Assembly: GCA_947469285.1 (NCBI GenBank)
Contig: CANIOW010000026.1
Location: 1 to 43,699 of the forward strand
Direction: 5' to 3'
Source of the DNA: Gammaproteobacteria bacterium
Lineage (GTDB): Bacteria > Pseudomonadota > Gammaproteobacteria > Steroidobacterales > Steroidobacteraceae
DNA length: 43,699 nucleotides
The position numbers and the translations under genes are program-made. The notes below the pieces were generated by a model, which saw only the letters and a program-made list of their open reading frames with translations, was not told the DNA's origin and made no database searches. How positions within the stretch are numbered: the stretch's first letter is position 1; each line of letters starts with the position of its first letter. Positions 25,928 to 35,243 of the stretch are shown piece after piece.

Positions 25928-26539
25928 ATGCACTTAAAATTCCTCCTCCGTGTGTTGTCCGGCGGGTGTCTGCTGGCCCTGGTGACGCTCACCTCAGGCT
26001 GCGGTAAAGCCGCAACGCCAACAGCCGATGGTGCTAATGGCGCCAAGGGCGCTGGGGCTGCGGCGCGTGTGGCCGCCTTGGGCCGCGACCTCGTGGAGGG
26101 CGTGCCCATGGGCAAGCCGGTGGCCCCGGTCGGCGTGAAGTTTGGCTTGGGAGCGACTCCGGTCGCTGGCGTGCCGTTTAAAGTCACTCTGGTGGTGTCG
26201 CCCGAAGTGATCGTGCCGTCGATGTCCGTGGAGGTGACGGCCGCCGAGGGGTTGGTGCTCCTCGATCCGGTCGCTCCGGTGACCTTCGAGAAAATTTCTG
26301 CCGGCTCGGCTCACGAACTGACAGTGACCCTGCAAGCGCCGGCCAATGGTGGCTACGTGCTGAATGTGGCGGTGACGCTGAATGAGCCGGCAGGCGATCA
26401 GACACGAGTGCTCGCTTTCCCGATGTTGGTGGGTGGGTCCGCGACCCCCGTGCTCTCCACGCGGGCAAAATCTAGCGTCGGTGGCGAGGCGGTGGTGCCG
26501 CTGAAAGGCACCGAAAGCGGCGGTCCGCCGACGGGCTGA
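25928..26539 (+). CDS. small lipoprotein of unknown function
   Basis: A 203-residue predicted lipoprotein; I do not recognise the family. The signal peptide ends in LVTLTSGC (lipobox SGC). An Ala/Gly-rich linker of about 30 residues follows, then a beta-rich domain (about 65-165) with alternating Val/Thr strands. Its repetitive phrasing (VEVTAAEGLVLLDP, LTVTLQAPANGGYVLNVAVTL) suggests an Ig-like or DUF11-like fold. It starts 12 bp after the metallopeptidase gene and is followed by a strong terminator, so the two form a probable two-gene operon. It may be a partner, anchor or inhibitor of the peptidase; this is inference from position only. Confidence 0.75.
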   Translation: MHLKFLLRVLSGGCLLALVTLTSGCGKAATPTADGANGAKGAGAAARVAALGRDLVEGVPMGKPVAPVGVKFGLGATPVAGVPFKVTLVVSPEVIVPSMSVEVTAAEGLVLLDPVAPVTFEKISAGSAHELTVTLQAPANGGYVLNVAVTLNEPAGDQTRVLAFPMLVGGSATPVLSTRAKSSVGGEAVVPLKGTESGGPPTG

Positions 26540-26568
26540 GCGCAGATCAGCTATAGTGGGCGGATCGA

Positions 26569-26603
26569 CCGGCTCGGGGGGCTTCCCCGGGCCGGGTTTT
26601 TTT
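26569..26603 (+). terminator. strong intrinsic terminator before typA
   Basis: An 11-bp GC-rich stem (CCGGCTCGGGG with CCCCGGGCCGG, one G-T pair) closes a GGCTT loop. A run of seven T follows (26597-26603). It should end the metallopeptidase/lipoprotein transcript. Unusually, the T-run ends only 13 bases before the typA start codon. Confidence 0.85.
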
Positions 26604-26616
26604 ATGGGTGGCCCTA

Positions 26617-28443
<1,827 letters not shown>

Positions 28444-28565
28444 TCCGCTGAAAAGGGACGATCCGGTCACAGCGCCGGATGGTCACCCTGCCTAGACTGC
28501 CCACATAGGTCCGTCCTGCTCCAGTTCTCTGGGGTGGATGGTGGGGAAGTCAGGGGTATTTACGC

Positions 28566-31500
28566 ATGTCCGTGCCAGCCGGCCCGCCCGCAGGGTCTAC
28601 TAACGTGGTGCCACTCCTGCTGGCCAGCGCTTTGGTCACTACGCCTGCCGGTCAAGCCACGGCCTCGGGCCGCTTCCGACGTTTTAATCGCCTGCTGGAG
28701 CGCCAGCTAGGCCAATCGACAGCCGATGGCGGTCTGGACACAGATGCGCTGCTGAAACTGGTCAGCGACCACTACGACCATACCGACGAGGAACGCCGCG
28801 GCATCGTGCGTTCCATGCAACTAATGTCGCAGGAAGCCGAGGCGCTGGCCCGTGATCTACGTGAGCAGACCGACGGCCAGTTGCAGGCCATTCTCGACCA
28901 TGTGAAAGATGTCATCCTGACAGTCGATGAGTCCGGCCACATCGAAACGTTTAATCCCACGGGGGAGCGCGTTTTTGGTTATTCCGCCGTGGAAGTGCAG
29001 GGCCGCGAGCTCGGCTTTTTACTGCCGGATTTCGGCGCGGACGAGCCGCAGATCACCGGCTTGTTACAACGTTTAGCCTCACGTTTGGAGGACACCCGTA
29101 GCGACCTCGCGGCCCACGAGGCGCGTGGTCGCCGTAAGGACGGCACGACCTTCGAAGTAGAGCTTGGGGTGAGTGAAGCCCACGTTCAGCGGCAGACGGT
29201 CTATATTTTGTGTCTGCGCGATATCTCTGAACGCATGGCGCACGTTGCGGTGAACGCAGCGGAAAAAACGGTGCTGGAACATATTGCGGCGAACTCTCCG
29301 CTGGCCGTGGCGCTGGAGGCCATGCTGGCCGCCGTGGCGCCGGCAGCGCCGGAGGCGCGTTTCGCCATCAATCATTTTGATGCTGCCTATGGTGTCTTAC
29401 GCCATGGGGTGGCGCCGCAACTGGCGCGGGCCTTTCTGAGCGCCATGGACGGCGTCCCCATTGCCGAGGCAGGCTTTGGTTCCTGCGCCTTGGCGGTGAA
29501 AACCCGGGCACCCGTCTGGGTTGAGGACGCCACCACGGACGCTCGCTGGGCGCAACGCGCCGAGGTGGCGACCCTCGCGGGCATTGCTGGTGCGTGGTCG
29601 GTGCCGTTACTCGGACTTGGCGGTGAGCCACTCGGAACGCTGGCGATGTATTCAGCATCCCCGGGACTCCCAGATCCGCTGGCGCAGGACACCATGACCC
29701 GTCTGGCGCGGTTGTCGGCGCTGGCGATTGAACGCCATCGCCACGAACAGGCGTTGCTGGCCAGTGAACATCGTTTCCGCCGGCTATTCGACAACGTGGT
29801 TGAGGGCGTCTACCAGTGCACGCTGGAAGGCTATCTGCTGGTGGGTAACCCGGCACTGGTCGCGCTGTTCGGTGGGACGAGCTTTGCCGACCTTGAAGGC
29901 CGGTTGATGGAAGATTTCCACCTCGAGCCCTTGGTTCGCCAGACGCTGCATGAGCGGTTGCTGGTGGAAGGTGAGGTGCTCGATTACGAATATGAGTTAT
30001 GTGGGGCGAATGGTCGCGTACTCACGGTCACTGAAAATGCCCGCTTAAGGCGTGACGCTGCTGGCCGGCTCTGCGGTTTTGAAGGGACCGTGCACGATAT
30101 TACCCGTCGGCGGGTCGCAGAATTGGCGGCACTTGAGGAAAAAGAACGCGCACTCGTGACGCTGCAGTCGATCGGCGACGCGGTGATCAGCACCGACGCA
30201 CTGGGCATGATTGATTACTTAAATCCGGTAGCAGAACAAGTCACCGGCTGGTCTGCCGCTGAAGCCTTGGGGCAGCCCTTGTCCAAGGTGTTCACCTTGG
30301 TTCACGAAATCTCCGGTGAAGCACTGAGCACACCGTTGCGCCTGCCACTGGAAGAGGGTGAACCCTGGGTCAGCCATGATCACATGGCCTTGTGCAATCG
30401 CGAAGGACAGCCCTTGGCCTTGCAATGTTCAGCCAACCCGATTCGCGACCGTGCTGGGCGCGTGACCGGCGCAGTGGTGGTGTTCCGCGATGTGAGCCGC
30501 GAGCGTCGACTGCGCCGTGCACTGTCTTATCAGGCGTCGCATGATGCGCTGACGGGCTTGATCAACCGACGTGAATTCGAAGCCAAGCTGCATTTTCTGC
30601 TGGAAAATACCCGCGGCACGCCAGAGCGCCAGCATGCGCTGGTGTATGTCGATCTCGATCAGTTCAAAGTGGTGAACGATACCTGCGGTCATCCCGCCGG
30701 GGACCGGTTGTTGAAGCAGGTAACACTGCTGCTGCAAACCCGTGTTCGTTCGCGCGATGTGCTGTCGCGGCTGGGTGGTGACGAATTCGGTTTGTTACTG
30801 GAGGATTGCCTCCTCGAACAGGCGCTGCGTATTGCCGAGAGTATTCGTCAGGCCATCCGTGAGTTTCGTTTCGTCAGTGGCGCGCACTCGCTGAATATTG
30901 GCGCCTCCATTGGCATCGTTGAAATAAATGCCCGCAGCGAAAGCCCAGCCTCTGTCATGAGTGCAGTGGACGTGGCTTGCTACGCTGCCAAGGAAGGCGG
31001 GCGCGATCGGGTGCACGTCTACCAGGCCGGTGAAGTGCCGTTGCGGCATCGTGAAATGCATTGGGTGTCGCGCGTGCAGCGTGCGGCCGATGAGGGTCGT
31101 TTCGAGCTGTTTTTCCAACGCATTTTGGCGATCAGTCCGGCGGCTATTGCCACGGATGGCGGGCATTACGAGCTCATGCTTCGGATGCGTGACGAGCAAG
31201 GCAATGTGGTGCAGCCGGTGGAGTTTTTGCCTGCGGCAGAACGTTACAACATGATGCCTGGGATTGACCGCTGGGTGGTGCGCGAGGCGCTGAATCGGCT
31301 GGCAGCACGCAAGGGCAGTGGTCAGCGGCATTCACTGGCTTTGAATCTCTCCGGCACGACCTTGAATGACGAACGTTTTCTGGAGTTTCTCATCAACGAG
31401 CTGGCGCAGGTGGAGCTGGAGCCGGGTGCGCTGTGCCTCGAGATTACCGAGACGGCAGCGATCAACAACATGACCAACGCCGTGTACTTCATGCGTCAGC

Positions 31501-31817
31501 TCAAGGCGCGTGGGGTGCGGTTTGCGCTCGACGATTTCGGTTCGGGTTTGTCTTCGTTCAGTTATCTCAAGACGTTGCCGGTCGATATTCTCAAGATCGA
31601 TGGCCAATTCGTTGAAAACGTGGTGCGCGATCCGGTGGATCGCAGCATGGTCAGTGCCATCTGTCAGGTGGCTCGTACCATGGGTCTGGTGACCTGCGCC
31701 GAACGCGTTGAAACCGCCGAGGCACTCGAGGTACTGACGCAATTGGGGGTCGATTATGCGCAGGGCTATTTTATCGGCCGGCCGCGCACGGTGAAGGACT
31801 TTGAGCCGGGCCGCTGA
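28566..31817 (+). CDS. PAS-GAF-PAS-PAS-GGDEF-EAL cyclic-di-GMP protein
   Basis: A 1083-residue cytoplasmic signalling protein with no clear membrane segment. An N-terminal helical part (1-105) leads into PAS1 (about 106-220), GAF (about 240-395), PAS2 (about 403-520) and PAS3 (about 530-650). GGDEF spans about 655-815, with an intact GGDEF at 737-741 and an inhibitory-site RSRD at 728-731. In the EAL domain (about 830-1080) the signature reads E869-L-M-L-R instead of EALLR, but the catalytic Glu and the LNLSG, EITET, DDFGSG, KIDG and QGYFIG motifs remain. It could be bifunctional, making or degrading cyclic di-GMP. The EPS operon nearby is a plausible target of that messenger but is not physically linked. 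Confidence 0.93.
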   Translation: MSVPAGPPAGSTNVVPLLLASALVTTPAGQATASGRFRRFNRLLERQLGQSTADGGLDTDALLKLVSDHYDHTDEERRGIVRSMQLMSQEAEALARDLREQTDGQLQAILDHVKDVILTVDESGHIETFNPTGERVFGYSAVEVQGRELGFLLPDFGADEPQITGLLQRLASRLEDTRSDLAAHEARGRRKDGTTFEVELGVSEAHVQRQTVYILCLRDISERMAHVAVNAAEKTVLEHIAANSPLAVALEAMLAAVAPAAPEARFAINHFDAAYGVLRHGVAPQLARAFLSAMDGVPIAEAGFGSCALAVKTRAPVWVEDATTDARWAQRAEVATLAGIAGAWSVPLLGLGGEPLGTLAMYSASPGLPDPLAQDTMTRLARLSALAIERHRHEQALLASEHRFRRLFDNVVEGVYQCTLEGYLLVGNPALVALFGGTSFADLEGRLMEDFHLEPLVRQTLHERLLVEGEVLDYEYELCGANGRVLTVTENARLRRDAAGRLCGFEGTVHDITRRRVAELAALEEKERALVTLQSIGDAVISTDALGMIDYLNPVAEQVTGWSAAEALGQPLSKVFTLVHEISGEALSTPLRLPLEEGEPWVSHDHMALCNREGQPLALQCSANPIRDRAGRVTGAVVVFRDVSRERRLRRALSYQASHDALTGLINRREFEAKLHFLLENTRGTPERQHALVYVDLDQFKVVNDTCGHPAGDRLLKQVTLLLQTRVRSRDVLSRLGGDEFGLLLEDCLLEQALRIAESIRQAIREFRFVSGAHSLNIGASIGIVEINARSESPASVMSAVDVACYAAKEGGRDRVHVYQAGEVPLRHREMHWVSRVQRAADEGRFELFFQRILAISPAAIATDGGHYELMLRMRDEQGNVVQPVEFLPAAERYNMMPGIDRWVVREALNRLAARKGSGQRHSLALNLSGTTLNDERFLEFLINELAQVELEPGALCLEITETAAINNMTNAVYFMRQLKARGVRFALDDFGSGLSSFSYLKTLPVDILKIDGQFVENVVRDPVDRSMVSAICQVARTMGLVTCAERVETAEALEVLTQLGVDYAQGYFIGRPRTVKDFEPGR

Positions 31818-31827
31818 TCGTGCCGGA

Positions 31828-32544
31828 GTGAACTCGCCCGCCTTCGTTTTTGTCTGTGACCATGCCAGTGCCGCGCTGCCGCCTATGGCCGCCACTCTCG
31901 GGCTGCCCGCTGTGGCCTTCACGCGTCACATTGCCATGGACTTAGGCGCTGCCGAGCTGGCGCGTGCCTTGGCGCTGCGCTTTGCCGCACCGCTGGTGCT
32001 GGCGCCTTTCTCACGGCTGTATATCGACTGCAATCGCCGTCTGGATGACCCGACCTCCATTCCCGAGATGAGTGACGGCACGCCCATTCCCGGCAACGTT
32101 GGACTGACGCCGACCGCGCGGGCGGAGCGCGCCCGTTTGGCCTTTCATCCCTACCACGCTGCGGTGGCCGCGGCCTGTACCGCGGTACCGGGGCAGGTCA
32201 TTTTGGTGGCGGTGCATAGCTTCACGCCAGCGATGAGCGATGGCGCTCGTAGGCCCTGGCAAGTGGGGGTACTGTGGGACCGCGACGCAGCGCTGGCCCG
32301 CGCACTGTTGCAGGCCTTGCGGGCTAGTCGGTTCCCCCCGGACGGTGGGCTCTGTGTCGGAGACAACCAACCCTATTCGGGTCGGCATCCGGCGAAGTAC
32401 ACTGTTGAACGCCATGGTGAGGCTTTTGGTAGGCACCATGTAGGTCTGGAAGTTCGACAGGACTTGCTGGCCACAGGCGTTGGGGTGGCCCAGTGGGCCG
32501 GTGCGGTGGGCGAGGCTTTGGCTATGGCGGCGGCCACACTGTAG
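31828..32544 (+). CDS. N-formylglutamate amidohydrolase family protein
   Basis: A zinc-hydrolase-like protein of the FGase family (HutG/N-formylglutamate deformylase fold) with about 238 residues. Recognisable blocks are VCDHASAALP at the N-terminus, APFSRLYIDCNR with the conserved Arg/Asp, and VAVHSFTPAM with the metal His. YSGRHPAKYTVERHGEAFG near the C-terminus resembles the substrate-binding end. It is not next to histidine-degradation genes, so the true substrate is unclear. GTG 31828 is preferred, since an upstream TTG at 31801 would start inside the preceding gene; the start remains uncertain. It begins 10 bases after the cyclic-di-GMP gene and may be co-transcribed with it. Confidence 0.8.
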   Translation: MNSPAFVFVCDHASAALPPMAATLGLPAVAFTRHIAMDLGAAELARALALRFAAPLVLAPFSRLYIDCNRRLDDPTSIPEMSDGTPIPGNVGLTPTARAERARLAFHPYHAAVAAACTAVPGQVILVAVHSFTPAMSDGARRPWQVGVLWDRDAALARALLQALRASRFPPDGGLCVGDNQPYSGRHPAKYTVERHGEAFGRHHVGLEVRQDLLATGVGVAQWAGAVGEALAMAAATL

Positions 32545-32579
32545 CGGCCATCGCTCAGGCTATTCACAGGAGTCGTGGG

Positions 32580-33218
32580 ATGCAGATTCATGTCGCTAAA
32601 GACGGTCGGCAGAGCGGGCCGTATTCCGTCGAGCAGGTGCAGGACATGGTCCGTAGTGGGCTGGTGTCCGCTGCCGATCTGGGTTGGCACGAGGGCATGG
32701 GCGAGTGGGCTCCCTTGCACACGCTGGCAGGCCTCGGCGTGCCGCCGCCAACGCTGCATAGTGCAGCGCTGGGGGCAGGGGGCGCACCGGGTGAACGCGT
32801 CAAGCGCCTGATAGCGGTGATCATCGATGGTGCGCTGTTTGGTGCGTTGCTCGGCGCTGCGTTTGGCTTTGGCATGCTCACCGGAGGTGGGTTTCACTGG
32901 GGTGTTGGGCTGGTCACCGGCCTTGGCCTGATGGGTATTGCCTGGCTGGCCTTCGTGGTGCTGCAGTGCTACTTGCTGGCAGACCGTGGCCAGACCTTGG
33001 GCAAGATGGCAATGGGTCTGCGCATCGTGTGCCATGCGGATGGCGCCAATCCGGGCTTTGTGAAGGCCGTGTTGTTGCGTACTTTCCTGTGGGCCGTCAT
33101 TACCGCCATTCCCTTTGTGGGGCCGGTGCTGGCACTGGTAGATGCCTTGTTCGTGTTCCGGGAAGATCAGCGTTGCCTGCATGACCATTTGGCCGGCACA
33201 CGGGTCGTGGTGGCCTGA
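32580..33218 (+). CDS. GYF-like and RDD domain membrane protein
   Basis: A 212-residue protein joining two modules. Residues 1-50 form a GYF_2-type domain (KDGRQSGPYSVEQVQDMVRSG and the WAPL end), usually a protein-interaction module. Residues 70-212 form an RDD-family membrane domain: three to four hydrophobic segments beginning RVKRLIAVIIDGALFGALLG, then RGQTLGKMAMGLRIV, the classic RDD signature, and FREDQRCLHDHLAGTRVV at the end. The function is unknown; some RDD proteins are transporters or insertase partners. AGGAG 7 bases before ATG 32580 sets the start. It lies 37 bp before dusA. Confidence 0.87.
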   Translation: MQIHVAKDGRQSGPYSVEQVQDMVRSGLVSAADLGWHEGMGEWAPLHTLAGLGVPPPTLHSAALGAGGAPGERVKRLIAVIIDGALFGALLGAAFGFGMLTGGGFHWGVGLVTGLGLMGIAWLAFVVLQCYLLADRGQTLGKMAMGLRIVCHADGANPGFVKAVLLRTFLWAVITAIPFVGPVLALVDALFVFREDQRCLHDHLAGTRVVVA

Positions 33219-33255
33219 ATTCGCCGGGCGCGAGGCCATCAGTCACAATGGGCGG

Positions 33256-34242
33256 GTGGATACCCTCACCAAGACACTCGCCGTCGCGCCCATGATCGAC
33301 TGGACCGACCGGCACTGCCGGGCGTTGCATCGTCGTATTGCGCCGCGGGTGCGGCTGTACACCGAGATGATCGTGGCGGATGCCATCCTGTACGGCAAGC
33401 GCGACCGCCTGCTTTGCTTCGACGCCGCGGAGCACCCGGTGGCGCTGCAGCTGGGCGGTTGTGACCCGGCCAAACTGGCGGCGGCGGCACGTATCGGTGT
33501 CGATTATGGCTACGATGAGATCAACCTGAACTGCGGCTGCCCCAGCGACCGTGTTCGCGAGGGGGCTTTCGGTGCCTGCCTGATGGTACGACCCCAGGTG
33601 GTGGCTGAGGCTGTGGCGGCCATGATCGCTGCGGTGCCTGCCTCGGTACCGGTGACGGTGAAGTGCCGGTTGGGTATCGACGACCGCGACGATCGCGAAT
33701 TTCTTGAAGATTTCATTACCCAAGTGGCCAATGCTGGCTGTGGGACATTTGTAGTCCATGCGCGGCAGGCTATTCTCGGCGGCCTTTCGCCGAAGGAAAA
33801 TCGCGACATTCCGCCGCTGCGCCCCGCAGAGGTCTGGCAGCTGAAGCGGTCCTTCCCGCATTTGCAGATCATTCTCAATGGCGGCTTAAAGTCGGTGGCG
33901 CAGGTGTTGGAGCATTTGCCGCAAGTCGATGGGGTGATGCTGGGGCGCGAAGCCTACCACCGGCCTTATGTGCTCGCGGAGCTGGAACAGGCGCTGTGGA
34001 ATGCTCCGCCACCACCGTCGGAGGAGGAGATGGCGGCGTGGCTGGCCGAATACACCGCAGGCCATGTGGCCGCCGGTGGGCGGGTCCACGATGTGGCGCG
34101 CCACGCCCTGGGTCTGTTCGCGGGGAAACCGGGCGCACGAGCTTGGCGGCGCTACCTCAGCGAGCATTCCAATCGCCACGACGTGACGCCGCGGGTGTTC
34201 GCCCATGCCGCGCAAGTGGCGCGGCAGCTGGTGGCCGGCTGA
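33256..34242 (+). CDS. dusA: tRNA-dihydrouridine synthase A
   Basis: A flavin enzyme that reduces uridines in the D-loop of tRNAs (U20/U20a for DusA). It has 328 residues. The TIM-barrel start VAPMIDWTDRHCR is the DusA form. The catalytic Cys region reads NLNCGCPSDRV followed by GAFGACLM, and HARQAILGGLSPKENRDIPPL is the DusA hallmark. The FMN phosphate loop is ILNGGLKS through VMLGREAYHRP. GTG 33256 matches the family N-terminus; the longer frame to 33142 overlaps the RDD gene and is rejected. Confidence 0.94.
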   Translation: MDTLTKTLAVAPMIDWTDRHCRALHRRIAPRVRLYTEMIVADAILYGKRDRLLCFDAAEHPVALQLGGCDPAKLAAAARIGVDYGYDEINLNCGCPSDRVREGAFGACLMVRPQVVAEAVAAMIAAVPASVPVTVKCRLGIDDRDDREFLEDFITQVANAGCGTFVVHARQAILGGLSPKENRDIPPLRPAEVWQLKRSFPHLQIILNGGLKSVAQVLEHLPQVDGVMLGREAYHRPYVLAELEQALWNAPPPPSEEEMAAWLAEYTAGHVAAGGRVHDVARHALGLFAGKPGARAWRRYLSEHSNRHDVTPRVFAHAAQVARQLVAG

Positions 34243-34284
34243 GGCAGGCGCAGGGCGCCAGTAATTGCGTTATGACAAGTTCTG

Positions 34285-34290
34285 TATACT
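34285..34290 (+). promoter_or_regulatory. candidate -10 element before the cyclase-FHA gene
   Basis: TATACT sits 30 bases before ATG 34321 in a locally AT-rich gap after dusA. The best -35-like hexamer (TTGCGT at 34265) is only 14 bases away, so the promoter would be weak or activator-dependent. GGGGGA at 34311-34316 is the likely ribosome site. Confidence 0.4.
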
Positions 34291-34320
34291 CCTAGTTTAG
34301 GCATTGCCAAGGGGGACGGC

Positions 34321-35229
34321 ATGGGCGCCGAGCGGGAACTCGCTATCGTTTTTGCCGATGTGGTTGGCAGCACGCGGCTCTATGAGTTGCTGGGCGACCT
34401 GCGCGCTAGCGAAACCGTTGGCTTGTGCATCCGTCTCATGCGTCAGGCCACGGAGGAACACCGCGGTACCGTGATCAAAACCATGGGCGATGAGGTGATG
34501 GCCACCTTCGCCAGCGCCGACGACGCACTGACCGCCGCTGCGGAAATGCAGAAGGTGATGGCAGTGCAGCCCATGCTGCATCTCCCTGACGGTCAGGTCA
34601 CCTTGCGGATTGGCTGCCATTACGGCCCCGTGGTCCGCGAACACCGCGATGTGTTTGGCGCGGCCGTGGCCACCGCTAACCGTATGACCAGTCAGGCCAA
34701 GCCGGGCCAGATTATTACCACCGCGGCCATGGTCGAGCAGTTGAGCCATTTATGGCGGTCGGCGGTGCGACAAGTGGATCTCGCCACGCCCAAGGGCGCC
34801 ACCGCTGAAGTGCTGCTTTATGAAGTGCTGTGGCAGGAAGAGATTGACGATGTCACCAGCATGGTGCGTCCGCTGGTGATGACGCCTTCGCCCCGCCATG
34901 CGCCGGCCCGATTATTGTTGCGGGCCGGTGGCACCGAGTTCGTGGTGGATGCGCGGCAAACGGCCATGACCGTGGGCCGCGCTGACGATAATGACCTGGT
35001 GTTGCGCGGCAATCTGGTGTCGCGCCTGCATGCACGGATCGAACAGGCGCGCACCCGGTTTGTGTTGATCGACCAGAGCACCAATGGCTGCTTCGTGCTT
35101 GGTGAGGGGATGCCAGAACTCTTCGTGCGGCGCGACACGTTTGTGTTGCAGGGTCGCGGGTTGATCGGCCTGGGACAGAGTCCCCAGGCCGGCACTGCGC
35201 AGACGCTGGAATTCGTCTGCGAAGAGTGA
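34321..35229 (+). CDS. class III nucleotide cyclase fused to an FHA domain
   Basis: A 302-residue soluble protein. Residues 6-170 form a class III cyclase homology domain: metal Asp13 in FADVVGST, Lys53 and metal Asp57 in IKTMGDE, and Asp110 and Arg121 in the DVFG...NR segment. The Lys/Asp pair suggests ATP rather than GTP. The usual Asn in GxxVNxAAR is Ala117 here, so activity is uncertain. Residues about 200-290 form an FHA domain with VGRADDNDLVL, SRLHARI and STNG, the phosphothreonine-binding residues. It would couple phosphopeptide recognition to cyclic AMP production or, if inactive, to nucleotide sensing. It is convergent with pckG, only 14 bp apart. Confidence 0.88.
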   Translation: MGAERELAIVFADVVGSTRLYELLGDLRASETVGLCIRLMRQATEEHRGTVIKTMGDEVMATFASADDALTAAAEMQKVMAVQPMLHLPDGQVTLRIGCHYGPVVREHRDVFGAAVATANRMTSQAKPGQIITTAAMVEQLSHLWRSAVRQVDLATPKGATAEVLLYEVLWQEEIDDVTSMVRPLVMTPSPRHAPARLLLRAGGTEFVVDARQTAMTVGRADDNDLVLRGNLVSRLHARIEQARTRFVLIDQSTNGCFVLGEGMPELFVRRDTFVLQGRGLIGLGQSPQAGTAQTLEFVCEE

Positions 35230-35243
35230 CTGCTGGCGGCTGG

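Noticed and set aside
28444-28565. Terminator after typA
   Set aside because: ATCCGG...CCGGAT can pair near 28460-28480, but there is no T-run, and I see no clear promoter for the next gene in this 122-bp gap.
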